From: Ophioderma brevispina
Lineage: Eukaryota > Echinodermata > Ophiuroidea > Amphilepidida > Ophiodermatidae
Direction of reading: 5' to 3'
Length of the DNA stretch: 64,000 bases
Assembly: GCA_023653785.1 (NCBI GenBank)
Contig: JAMKCH010019868.1
Span: forward strand, 51,120-115,119
Below, piece by piece: positions 42,375 through 54,480 of this stretch (position 1 is its first letter; each line of letters starts with the position of its first letter). The notes beneath the pieces were generated by a model that worked only from the letters and a program-made list of their open reading frames with translations, was not told where the DNA came from and made no database searches. A program made the position numbers and the translations under genes.

Positions 42375-45300
42375 GCAATCATCCGCTTAGTGTTGGTTGC
42401 CTCTTCGTGCACCGTTATCGCAGTACACAGAGACCGATATGTTCTCCACTGGACTCCTCAAGGCTTAGATGTGCGAGCATCTTGTCGTAATAGGAAGGCC
42501 GTTTTTTTTCGTCATCTGCAAAGAATTGCAGAAGGCACATAGGGTTTCCTCTGGTCGTATGTCTGGGTGTGTGTGTCTGTGTCTAATGTTAACCCTTAAA
42601 GGCCTGGCTCAGAGATTTCCCGAGGAGGGCTGGGCGCCTCAATTTAAACAAAATCGGGGTTTTGCTGTTACCCTAATGACTTGGTCGTTATAATAAGCAA
42701 CTGTACAGAATAGTAAGCTCAAATCGAAGTTCCTTCATATAGAAATCACACATTGTTTTACATTCCGGATGACGGAATTTTTGTTGACACAGAATCCGTA
42801 TGGCATGTTTAAAAATTCAATAGTAAACATGTTACCTGCCATGAAAACGAAAAACTTCCGATTTCGTATTAAATGTCGAATTGAGCCTTCGGGTGACTAT
42901 CTTTAGGTCCTAGTTCTTAAAAGCAAAAACATATATTTCAAAATATCCTGCAGTCGACTTAATAAATTACATGCCGTATGAGTCTGTAAGGCTACCCGGG
43001 GATTAACTGGTGGAAAGGATGGGGGAGGGCTGTAGGGTACCATTGGTGCTTCATGTGAACCCTAGGTTACTCATGTGAACTTGGCCCCATTCACAAACCG
43101 CGAGGCCCAGATGACATCGCGGTCCGGGGAACCCCGGGGGGGGCGATATAATTTTTTTTTTAGAGAAGTATCTGCTGGAAAAGGTATGGAGTTTGGAATG
43201 ATACATAAAATACCACATCATCACTATACAAACTTCTGAAAGATAAAAAGAAGACACTCCTGAAATAAAAGAGCCTAGGGCAGTAAAATTGAAATTGCAG
43301 TTAGCACAGCCATACGGCTATTGCGTACCTTTAAATGTTTAAGACACTGCCGAATCAGTTTGAACGGACGACACAGGTAACTTTATTTGGCCGTTGGCCA
43401 GGCAGTCCAGGTTCTTTTCAATCCGATCTCTGTTGTATTGCGGGAAGAAATCAAGATTTTCTGGGGGGATATGTCCCTATTTTGAGGAAACGGACGAAAT
43501 CCAAAACCTCGCCCATAACTCTAACCATCACATTGGACAATCTAATATAAATTTGACCGTCGTTAACTATCATCAACAATTGTGTCTATTACTTGAATTC
43601 ATTAGACTCGTATCATGATATTAACCACAAGGGTTTACGACACCGGTCACGCCATGGTGCATGCCGTGAGAAGCACCTCTGGCGTGTGTTTTCTTGGTTA
43701 ACGCCTTTTCCGCGTCGTCTTGCTGAAATAATGTCGTCGGCGACATTAATTATGAAGTCGTTCTGTTTACCATAAGCGGCATGCCTGATTTGGGCGTCTT
43801 CAATATTGCAAGGTGAGGGTTAATGTATATAAAAGCCTTATAACCATGCAAAAATATCTATTTTGAAAAAATTTCGGAGGGGCACATTTTCCAAAACTGC
43901 CAGGCCTGTTCTTTAATGGGAGTATGGGACGCAGGTTGCGTGTCTGAAATTACCAGTGTTCGTGTGACCGAGTGTCCTACCGCCCATTAGCCATTGTGTC
44001 TCCAGGCGTAACGAAGGGGGTTTGCGGGGTTGGGGGCCGCTGGGGGCGCGACCCCCCCCCCCCCCCAAACAAAAGAAGAAAAAACTAGAAAGGCCACCCA
44101 ACAAAACGGGCAAAAGGTTCCCCTTTTGCCGATTTTTTATTTTTTTGATAAATAGGTCCACAAATTTAGAGGAAAATATGACGCAAAAAGTTCCCCCTTT
44201 TGTTGATGAGCTTGAGCTGTTTCAATACACACGTCCAAAACTGGACCATTTGAGGGGGTAGGTCAATTTTTCAAAAAAAAGGTCCAACTTTTTCGAAATA
44301 CGCCCGCACCCCGTAAGAAAAATCATGCGTACGGCACCTGGGGCTTTCCATTGAGTGCTCTGTACGCCGTTATGTCGGTTTCAGCCCCTGTCTATCCAAA
44401 TGGCTCGGTTTATTCCCGTACAGTTGACATGGTAGCTCGGACCACTCTCTATCGGGGGATTCTTTCCCCAGGCTGTCCTGGAGTGTAAGATTAACCCGCT
44501 AGAGATCTCGATTTGCCTCGATATGTCCCTGCCCATGAGCGGGGAACGCAACGACTTGACTTGGCACCCAATCAGGCACTAACATAGGAACCCAGTCCCA
44601 GCTGCAGAAGAAAGAATAGAGAAAGAAGAAACCTAAATCCATTCATAAAATCCAAAGAGGGGTTCGCCAGGAGAGAGTATTTTCCCTCAGGCCCCATATT
44701 TAAGGGGGAATATGGGTTGGAGGGGCTAAAACTGAATATTTAAAAATTTAACATAAGGAGGAAAATATACCTTTCTGTACTTTTTGTTTGGCAACATATC
44801 GGAGAAGCTTCCGTCAAAAGTCTATGTGAAAGTGTCGACTCACGAACTCGGGTACTTGTGTTCTTTCTTATGAATGTATGTTTACCTCAAGGCTGCCGCA
44901 TATTTAATTTTATTCATTAAAACACAAATTATATCTCAACCCAAAGTATAAAATACAAAAAAATTGGTCTAACACAATTTTGAATTGTAAATTGCCTCAA
45001 TTAATTTCAATTACAAAGCAATCATCCGCTTAGTGTTTGGTAATATTAGTGCACTGTATCGAAAGTAAAGAGACCTATTATTTTATCCTCCATCATGGAT
45101 CCTAAAGGCTTAGATGTGCGAGCACTTGTCGTAAATATGAAGGCGTTTTTTTTGTCATCTGCAAGAATTGCAGAAGGCACATAGGGATTCTCTGGTCGTA
45201 TGTCTGTGTGTGTGTGTCTGTGGTCAAAATGTTAACCCTTAAAGGCTGCCTCAGAGATTTCCCGAGGAGGGCGCCCTCAATTTTCAAACAAATCGGGTTT

Positions 45301-47455
45301 TTTGCATGTACATAATGCTTGTCCGTATACTAATCACTGTGCAGAATAGCTAAGCTCAAATCGAAGTCCTTCATATAGAAAATCACAACATTGTTTTAAA
45401 ATTCCGGATCCGGAATTTTTGTTTTACACAGCATCCTATGGCACTGTTATCCATAGTAAACATGTTTACTGCATGAAAACGAAAAATCCGATTCGTCTCA
45501 AACTTTGGAATTGAGCATTTCGGGTGACTATCTTTAGTTCCAGTTTTCAATTATTACACAAAAAAATATATTTCAAAATATCTGAGTCAGACTTTAATAA
45601 ATTGCATGCCGTATGAGTTCTGTAAGGGCTACGGGGATGTAACTTGGTGGAAAGGAGGGGGCGGGGTAGGGTAACATGTTGGTGACCTCATGTGACCTCG
45701 GTTACCTCATGTGACCTTTGGCCCCATTCACAAACCGCGACGGCAGATGACACTCGCGGTCCGGGGACCGCGATATATTTTTTTTAAAGAGAAGTATCTG
45801 CATGGAAAATGTTATGGCACGTTTGGAACTTGCTACTAAAATACCATCATCATCACTGTACATACTTCTGAAAGATAAAAAGAAGACAACTGAAATAAAA
45901 GATGCCAGGTCACGTAAAATTGAAATTGACAGCTTAGCACAGCATAGGCCTATGGTACTTTAACATGTTTAAGACACTGCAGAAATAGTTGGACCGGACG
46001 AACAGCGTAACTTTATTTGGAGTTGGCCAGTTTCTTTTAATCCGATCTCTTTTGTATTGCGAGGAAGAAATCAAAGATTTTCTGGGCATATCTGTCCCCT
46101 ATTTTGAGTAAAGGACGAAATCCAAACTCCGCCCATAACTCTACCATCAATTGGAATCTACTATAAATTTGCCGTTAACTATCATCAACAATTGTGTCTA
46201 TTACATGAATATCATAGACTCGTACTCATTGATATTAAAACCACAAGGGTCACGCACCGGTCAAGCAAGGTGCATGCCGTGATAATCAACTCTGGCGTGT
46301 GTTTTCTTGTGTTACACGCCATTTCCGCGTCGTCTGCTAAATTAATGTCGTCGGCGACATTAATTATGAAGTCGTTCTGTTTACCAATAAGCGCGCTGAT
46401 TTGGGCTTAATAATTTCAGGTGAGGGTTAATGTATATAAAAGCCTTATAACCATGCAAAAATATCTATTTTGAAAAATCTAGAGGGCGCACTATTTTTCC
46501 AAATATGCCAGTGTCTCTTTATGGAGTATGTTTTGGACCGGTGTCATGAATACAGTGTCCGTGTGACCGAGTGTCCTACCGCCCATCTAGCCATTGTGTT
46601 CTCCAGGCCCGTACGCAGGGGGTGCGGGGGTGCGGTCGCAACCCCCCCCCCCCAAAAAAAAAAAAAAATTCCACAAAAGGGGAAAAAAGGTCCACTTTTT
46701 TGCCGATTTTTTTGATAAATAGGTCCAAAATTTAGAGAAAATATGACGAAAAAGTCCACTTTTTGGTGATGAGATGTTCAAAACGTCCAAAAATGGACCA
46801 TTTGAGGGGGTTAGGTCCATTTTTCAAAAAAAAGGTCCACTTTTTCGAAGACCCGCACCCCCGTAAAAAAAATCCTGCGTACGGCCCTGGTGTTCTCCAT
46901 TGAGTGCTGTACGCGTTATTTGTTTCAGCACTGTATCCAAATGGCCTCGGTTTATTCCGTACATGTTGACATGGTAGCTAGGACACTCTCTCATGGGGGA
47001 TTCTTTACACAGGCTGTACTGGATTACAGATTACAAGATAGCAGATCTCAGATTTGACCTGATGACCTGACACATAGATGGGATCGAACGACTTGAGAAA
47101 AATCAGGAATCTAAACTAGGAACAAACAGCTGCAGAAAGAATAGAAGAAACCCTAAATCCATTCATAAAATCCAAAGAGGGGTTCGCCAGGGAGATGTCT
47201 TTTCACCAGACATATTTAAGGGGGAATATGGGGTTGGAGGGGCTAAAAATGAATATTTAAATTTAAAATAAGGAGAAAATTACCTTTCTTTTACTTTTTG
47301 TTTGGCAACAATCGGAGCTTCCGTTCAAAAGTTATGATCGAATATGAGCGCCCTCACGACTTGAAATTACTTGTGTTATTTCTTATGAATTTTATTGTTT
47401 CCTCAAGCTGCGATATTTAATTTTATTCATTAAAAAAAAATTATATCTCAAAAAG
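42375..47455. repeat. Direct tandem duplication C (copies 42375-44960 and 45018-47455)
   Basis: Both copies begin GCAATCATCCGCTTAGTGTT and share, in order, GGCTTAGATGTGCGAGCA, CTGGTCGTATGTCTG, CCCGAGGAGGGC, TGAAAGATAAAAAGAAGACA, a GTCGTCGGCGACATTAATTA palindrome, a MITE insertion and TTTGGCAACA. Spacing is about 2.64 kb. Differences are mostly short indels. No protein-coding gene was recognised. Confidence 0.85.
46604..46889. mobile_element. hAT-type MITE with perfect 8-bp TSD and a matching empty site
   Basis: Termini CAGGCCCGTACGCAGG and CCTGCGTACGGCCCTG are inverted. GTGTTCTC flanks both ends (46596-46603, 46890-46897). The interior carries subterminal GTGCGGGGGTGCG/CGCACCCCCG and GGTCCA(T/C)TTTT motifs. 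The related repeat at 23405 lacks the element and has one GTGTTCTC, which confirms the boundaries. A noisier copy lies at about 44000-44350. Confidence 0.92.
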
Positions 47456-47674
47456 TAATTAAGCTTTTGACCTCTAATTTCCACAATTATTAATGACAAT
47501 TCAATTGCTTACTTTGTAGTTGATAATAATTTTAAAATAGCATTTCTAAAATATAATACAAAAAACAGTGTTTCTAGACAAAATTGCCGATATCTCAAAA
47601 GTAAATTTTAACGATATGTCTTCGCTGCGCGCAGGATTTCTAAAAAACGATTAATCGTAGAATGATGGAATAAA

Positions 47675-48010
47675 AAGTAAATTTAAAGTATATCAATAGG
47701 ACTACTTACTGAACTAGAATAATTCCACTAGCCCCATGAGAACTTGATTTAAGGGGTTTCAACACTAAATTTTTTTTAAAATAATTATTTTTAATTTTTT
47801 TTAGTGTTGAGGCCCCTTAAATCAAGTTCCCATGGGGCTAGTGGAATTATTCTAGTTCAGTATCCTATTGATATACTTTAATTTACTTTTAACACTAACA
47901 TTTTTAAAATAATTATTTTTAATTTTTTTTTAGTGTTGAGGCCCCTTAAATCAAGTTCCCATGGGGCTAGTGGAATTATTCTAGTTCAGTAAGTAGTCCT
48001 ATTGATAGGA
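47675..48010. repeat. Foldback with a duplicated right arm
   Basis: The left arm 47675-47778 (TATCAATAGGACTACTTACT, CCACTAGCCCCATG) is mirrored at about 47798-47885 and again at about 47925-48009. The loop (TTTAAAATAATTATTTTTAA) is also repeated. The second right arm matches the left arm better near AGTAAGTAGTCC than the first does. Confidence 0.8.
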
Positions 48011-48014
48011 CTTT

Positions 48015-50350
48015 ACTAAGGGTGGGGTGGTAAACACCCCGAGAATTCATTATCATAAAGCAATAGGTGATTTCGATGTTAATTCTCCGTTTTCTATTGC
48101 TTCCAACATACCCTAGTGTGGCGTCACAATGACGTCAAAGTTCACAAGTTGGCAAAATTGGTCATTTCCACCACAGACAAATACAGAGTATAAAATAAAA
48201 AAATGGAAGTTTTGCATCAAAAAAGGTAGGAATATTGGATTTTCATGCGGGTTTTGGCCACAAATGATATGGAAAATGACTAGTTTTTAATCAAAATATA
48301 ATTTTAGAGCCATACAGTGCACAATATTAAAACAAATGAACTAATAACTAAAGGGTATAAATGCAGTTTCATTTATAGGCGAATAATGTGTCCGAGGTCG
48401 GAAAACTAAATAATGGCGCCCATTATTTTTAATTTTTCCACTCAAGGATACATCATGAGCCCATAGATGATACTACAAAACCTTTGTTTCTATTATATTA
48501 ACTAAAACAACTTGATTTTATTATGTTGGTTTGTTTGTTTGTATAGGTTTTAACCCTCGTCCAACCAAGGGTTTTTTTTGTACTACGTTCACGACCGGGG
48601 AGGGGTGGTTACCACCCCCTGATTTTTTCGTAATTAAGCAACAAACATCATCTTGATTGGTGTCAGTGTGTAGCTACATATGTTCTATCTTCAAATCAAG
48701 TACAAACATATCAAGTTTTAACAATATTACGTCATAGTGACGTCATAACTGGAGCTTATTTTTACGCAAATTTGTAAGCAAATCGCCAAAATCGAGGGTT
48801 TTTCGACCATTTTGCCATTCATGCAAGCATTTGGTCTTTTAGTTGGCAATGATGGGGTGCCAAGTAAGGCATACCACATTTTTATTCTCTAAATAATAAG
48901 AAAAAATACAAGTATTTGCCTTACATTAGCATCATACTTACTAAAGTACCATTTCTGGGCTTTACATAAAAAAAAAAAAAAGGGGTAAATATAGAAGGTG
49001 CCACCCCCCAATCTTCCGACTTTGACGGGACACCCGACCTTCCTGAAGGTGTACCTCCAACTTGGTTTCCGCTAAATTGACCGCAAAGAATAACCTTTTC
49101 AATTACATAAAAGCCTTAGAACGTATTCGTTTGCGTTTTTGGTGCAACAGGGGATCATCCGTTGGGGAGGGGGACTGGTTGGACGAGGGTAAGGATAATA
49201 ACTATTTATGTGTATTTTTAGCTGATGAATGAAAATAAATGATAAGAAAAGCATTAGCGGCTCATTATTGCAATATGTGGCATAAACGGACCAATCAGAA
49301 TGCTGCATTTTTCAATAATGGGTCGTAGAGGTAATAGACCACTCCCCACCTATCGACTTCGACGCTAACCCGGACGTGCTACCTTCAACATTCGTTCGCC
49401 AAATAATCAGAAGGGTGTTAAATAATTATATGGAATACTTACGAAAATTTTTACGTTTTGGTGCACCGGGGGCAATGTTACCTGGGTGGTAATCCCCTTT
49501 GGTAAGAGAGGGTTAATGTCACTATGTCCCCTCCTACAAGTGATTTGTACAAATGTTAAAACTACAAAACTTGGAAGTTCTTTTTCACGACGCACAGAAC
49601 GTAGTTTCATTAAAGTCCATGGCCCGATCGCTAAAAGCTCGTCCCCAGTACCCCAAATTTTACCAGGAAGTGTTCAAATTTTGTATCAGAAAAGCTACTA
49701 TTTTTCTCATTTACCCTGTGAAATCTTAGGGCTAAGGATGTTTAGTTTGGAAGTTAGGAGCAAATATCCATTTTTGGTCGACAATTAATTTACCCAGCAC
49801 TCTATGGGGCTTCCAAAATCACGTCTTAGTCTCACATAAAACCGTGTTGACAAATAAAATCCCCCAAGCCCCGCTAAAATTTCATATGAGTTTTGGTGAA
49901 GGTCCATTCTATCAAGATTAAAACTTCATCTACTTGGGTAAATCGGGCATCCCCCTTTAAACAATAACAAATTAAAACACAAAATTCAAATGTGAAATAA
50001 CATGACCATTCCCTCATGAAGAACGGTAAATTTCACCGATTGCCTTTAATCTTGACAGACCTATTTTCGCTTTGATCACTGAAGTGCAATTTTTGGTCCC
50101 CAGCGAATACGTAATTCGTTCGCATTAGCTGTGTGCTTTGATATCTTGGACACGAAAAGCTATCGAATACGTATTCGTATTGTTTTTTTGTGAAACCCGT
50201 TTTATACAAATGGGTGTTATTCGACTGCGGCTGGTTGGTTTGGAGAATGTATTTCACTATATTTTTGGGTACATTAAACAGTACATAAAAATGCATACAG
50301 AATCAACTATTATCATTGTGACCAAAATTCAGATTCGACCTATGTCCTGA
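48015..50350. repeat. Repeat block D, first copy (second at 57935-59710)
   Basis: The two blocks share the order TGGTAAACACC, GCAATAGGTGATT, CATACCCTAG, AAGGCGAATAATGTGTCCGA, GGTGCTACCTTC, CTCATTTACCCTG and TTATACAAATGGGTGTTATT. The second block lacks about 48530-48900 and 49165-49340. Differences are again rich in small indels. No coding function was recognised. Confidence 0.8.
48554..49189. mobile_element. piggyBac-type MITE, one flank degraded
   Basis: Termini CCCTCGTCCAACC (48554) and GGTTGGACGAGGG (ending 49189) are perfect inverted repeats and related to those of the element at 19021. The left flank is TTAA (48550-48553). The right flank is TAAG instead of TTAA. The interior has paired TGACGTCA-type motifs and no transposase. 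Confidence 0.75.
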
Positions 50351-50545
50351 CCACGAGTGAAATATGTAAATGTTCAATTAGTCAGAGTTTGTACAAGCAG
50401 ACGATCGTAGTTTTACAATATCACTTAAATCACTAAGAAAGTAATTAACCCGAAAGCGAGGAGACATTTGTAACACACTCAAGTACAAAAGGTCTAAGGC
50501 TGGTAATTTTCAATCACACAACCACCAAATCAAAAAAAGGGCTTC

Positions 50546-50755
50546 TAACTTTAGACCCAGGTTTAAAACAGGGTTTAATCCTACTGAGTATACTTTTTTT
50601 TTTCCTCCAACATACTCTAAAAGGTTTCTGTAGCGGGTGAGAAAATTCCTCATGAGGAATTTCCTCCCCGTTTATTTTCATCTTTCAGAAGTATGTTGAA
50701 AGGGAAAAGGTCCCTCCTGTGGAACTACCCGATTTAAACCTGGATCTAAAGTTAG
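50546..50755. mobile_element. 210-bp MITE with 23-bp inverted termini
   Basis: CTAACTTTAGACCCAGGTTT at 50546 is mirrored by AAACCTGGATCTAAAGTTAG ending 50755. Inner sequences such as CCTCATGAGG also pair. No coding capacity. Confidence 0.75.
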
Positions 50756-50864
50756 ACGATCAATCTTTGTCGTGAAATCATGAGAATATAAGCATTTTTA
50801 ATTTATCCCAGTCTATAAAATCAGAGTATTAACATAATCCGCTTTGTAGACAATACCAACAAGA

Positions 50865-51235
50865 CATGTTAAAAAATTTCCGGTCGGAAATTAAGAAAAA
50901 CAGATTTCCGTAAATTTACGGAAAATCTGGTTTTACAAAACAATAAAAATAAAAAACAACAAAACATAAAAAATGTTAATTTACGGAATAGTTCAAAAAT
51001 TTTCTGGCAGCAATCTTTCCGGAATAATTTTGTTTTTTTGGAAAAACCTTAAAAAAAAAAAATTCGTTTAAAAAATACACATTTTTTCCATAATATGAGA
51101 CAAATTTCTGTAAAATTACTGTCAAATTTCCGTAATTGACAGAGGGAAATTTCTGTAAATTTACCCTAAAATGACTGGAAATAATGGCTGACAGAAATTT
51201 CCGTAAATTTACGGAAACTTATTTTAAACAGTGTA
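50865..51235. mobile_element. Element rich in TTTCCGTAAATTTACGGAAA palindromes
   Basis: At least five variants of CCGTAAATTTACGG or half-sites lie between 50890 and 51225. Ends (ACATGTTAAAAAATTTCC and TTTAAACAGTGT) are inverted relatives of each other. The organisation recalls the TTTACGG-palindrome element at 4418-6436, suggesting one superfamily. Confidence 0.6.
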
Positions 51236-51967
51236 GTTTTAAATTTAATGCCGTTTTTTTTAAGGCCTGGATTAGTCGGAGCCATAATTTGATCAGATCA
51301 GAATGAATCACTACAAAGAAAAGAAAATATGATCTACTTCAACCAAAAAGCAAATACGAGCAAATAAAAGATACAATGGGAACGGCTCTTTCAACCCCCC
51401 CCCCACAAAAAAAGACCAATGAAGTACAGGGTGATTAAAAAAATTGACCTGGTTGTGTCCGCCATTTTGATTTTACCAACTAACATATCGGAAAGCCTCT
51501 TTTCCATTACTCTAATTTGATGGCCAAAAAAGATGATTCCAACGTTAAAGTCTAGCCGGCTACAATCGTGGAATAAAGTATAGCACGGCTGCCACTAAGC
51601 TAATACCTCCCTTAAAATGATTGAAAAAAAATGCTATAGACAAATTCAAACTGAAACAAAACAAATCCAAATAAAAACGCTTTCAGGTGGTATGGGATCT
51701 TCTGACCAATGCATGTTTTCTACATTCACACTCCCAATCTTGTTTATACAAAACGGAAGCAAAATAAAACAGTCAATAATCACAATTCAGGCTTATTTTG
51801 CTTATGATCCCTAATTGAACGAGGGTTTCCCCTATATACCCCCTCTAATTTCCCACACGTCATTTGTATTCAGAGACAATCCGTAATTGTTGACTGAAAT
51901 GTATGATTTTATGAATTCCGTCTAGCCGTGACGAGTCAAAAGGAAGCGATTGAAAGAAAGGGTGGTA
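51236..51967. other. Non-coding stretch, nothing recognised
   Basis: A C run at 51396-51404 and generally AT-rich sequence. No gene or element recognised. Confidence 0.4.
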
Positions 51968-52110
51968 GACGTTTCATATAGAAGTCCCATTGATGCAAAT
52001 GAGTTATTGCCATTCATTCCGTCAACCACTACTGCACAAGGTCATACAGCGCATGACGGAATCAATTGTAATACCTCATTTGCATCAATGGGACTTCTAT
52101 ATGAAACGTC
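51968..52110. mobile_element. 143-bp near-perfect palindromic MITE
   Basis: The outer arms (GACGTTTCATATAGAAGTCC ... GGACTTCTATATGAAACGTC) pair over about 40 bases, continuing CATTGATGCAAATGAG. The centre adds ATTCCGTCA/TGACGGAAT. It can form a long hairpin. No target duplication was identified. Confidence 0.85.
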
Positions 52111-53480
52111 GGACCTAATTAAAGAAGTTTTTGTTCATAACATCAGAGTAAACATTTCGTGGGCCTTAATTTTCACTAAGATAACGAGGAAAATATGAAG
52201 CTTTTCTGATATCAAAATCTCAATTTTGATAGAGGAAAACGGGTCACCCACCTTTTAATTAAAAAAATAGTTTCTTTTCCTTTTTCTATTCTGATATGCA
52301 TAGGGTTTGAACGATGTATTTGGATTCAGTGTCGTACTGGTGGCGCCAAGTGTCCGGCGCCGTCTGTACGAATATATGATCTGTAAGTAGCGCTAAACAA
52401 CGGATCTTGGATTGTATCGGGTTGGTGGCATGGCGCTAAGCGACCGACACCATCTGAAATATCGGATGAACGGTTTGGTGACGCTATTAAAGGCTGTTGG
52501 ATTGCGCAAAGGATGGCGGCCAAGTCCCTTCAATACAGCAACACACCAAAATCAATCCAAATAAATTACAGCAATAAAGACACAAAACCACTAACCGATG
52601 TGAGCAGGGGGGAAAGTAATCATTGTCCGGCAGGTAACATAGTCCGGGCTCCATAGACGACAACGAAATAAAGCGTGAAACTAATGTTGCGTGAAGAGTC
52701 AACTGAATCGATTACCCTATTGTTCACCGTTGTTCCCAGACTGTGAGCCCGGAGGACTATATCTCCTGCCACACCGGTCAAGGGTGTTCTCATGACCCAC
52801 AAACGACCTCGTCCTCGTCCGTTATTCGTACATAAAAATCGGAAATGACCCTTTTAAAAAGTGGAGTTGATTCTTCAGCTCCACCGGTTTTGGGATAAGA
52901 GAATATTGCCTTATAACATATCAAAGAAATCAGCATTTTCCGTCAACATTTCGCTTTTACGTGTTAAACCAATGACGACGTCTTAAATTGGCCTCCACCG
53001 GTATGTGTCACACCACTGGGGAACAAACTCCGTTTTTAATGCATTCGGTGTTTTTGCGTCGGTGATTCTATATTTTCCCATACAATATAGAGCTACGATA
53101 ACTAGAGCTAACTAGCTACGCCCCATGTGGAGAAGAAAATTGATCTCGTCTATGTCGTTTTGTACGCGAGTTTTGTGAACTGAAATTCACCTCCTTTTGA
53201 CATATTAAACGCAAACATGAAGTTTCAGTATTCGATTAATGCAGTTTTAAGCAGGGGGTTTGACCATTTTTTGAAATTAGAGAGAGTGAATGTTTTTGGC
53301 TGTAGTACCAGGAAGTTGACACTCAGCGCCTGTCGTCTTTTTTGTTCCTTTACCCCACAATATGCATGGCTATAGAAAAAACGTTTGCGCATACGACCGA
53401 AATTCATGGTTCCACCTGTGTAAAACTAATATAGTTATACCATCTGTTGTGCAGATAGGTTGATGATCATCTTCCTCACT
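52111..53480. other. Non-coding region with repeat edge
   Basis: 52325-52480 repeats a GGTGGCGCCAAG...GGCGCCGTC-type motif in a diverged second copy. 52748-52785 (GGAGGACTATATCTCCTGCC, then ACACCGGT) matches the edge motif of the GGACTA family near 30841 and, inverted, near 24562. Nothing else was recognised, and the ORFs have no family resemblance. Confidence 0.4.
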
Positions 53481-53485
53481 GACAG

Positions 53486-54480
53486 TCATATATTCAGTCT
53501 TCTGGCATTTAGATGTAGGCCGACTTTGTCTGCAGCATTCTCAAGTAATATTAGTAGATCGTGTGCACCACATATGATATCAGCTGTTAGAGCTAGATCA
53601 TCTGCATAGTCGAGGTCTGTGAGATACTGACTTTGGTGACGTCGACAACGCTTGGGTTTGATGGTGAGTCCTTTGTCGTTCATGATGTTCAAGAACTTGG
53701 TCTGAGGATGTAATCAACGCACGCTACCAAGAGATAGGGAGGAAGAATATCTCCTTGGAGGATTCCAGTAGTTAGGAACTCCTTTGTGGGCCCATTCCCT
53801 GTCTGCACACAATCGACTATATGGATTAAGACATCTGATGGAAAATTGCTTCACAGTCATCCAGTCACTGGGACACACCGTATTTTGGAACGAGAACTAC
53901 TGCAGCATACATCCCTGTTTACACAACACTGTCAAAAGCCTTGGAAAAATCTCCAAACACAATTGAAGCTTTCTCTTGGAAATTCCTCAACTCTCTATGA
54001 TCCTTCTTAGGGCAAGTATCTGAGTTAATGTTGATCTGCCTTTACGAAAACCGTTCTGGTTCCGCCTGAGAATGGGAGCTATGTGAGGAGTGATTCTGTT
54101 GAGCAGCATGGAGTTGTAGATCTTAGAGACCAGTAGTGACAGTGTAATTCCTCTGTAGTTTTGGGGTTGTTGGAGGTCCTTTCTTTGGTAGAGGTGAGGA
54201 AGGCTTGTTTGAAAAGGCAGCTGGTTTGTTGCCCCAGGTAGGTGTTTTAACAAAATTCTAACAGTTGATCATGGAATAGTGGATTCTTCCAGGATTACTG
54301 CAGGAAATGTTGTCGGGACCAGGTGGCTTGATGTTGTTCAGTTTCTTCAGGCAGATCTGAAGCTCCTAGTGAAAGTCAGTCAGGACATAACATGCTCCTC
54401 AAGCACCACATTGTAAGCATCATCAAGTGCATCCTTAGCAGCATCAAGGTTCTGCTTGGAGCTTCTTTGGTGATTTAGTA
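53486..54480 (-). mobile_element. LINE RT fragment on the minus strand
   Basis: Minus-strand frames read NYRGITLSLLVSKIYNSMLL, NRITPHIAPILRRNQNGFRK and GRSTLTQILALRRIIE (RT finger/palm start, 54253-53987), then YLTDLDYADDLALTADI with the catalytic YADD box and ADKVGLHLNARRLNI (53692-53486). Sequence upstream continues the linker to about 54480. Several stops and frameshifts make it dead. No 5' or 3' end was identified. Confidence 0.88.
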
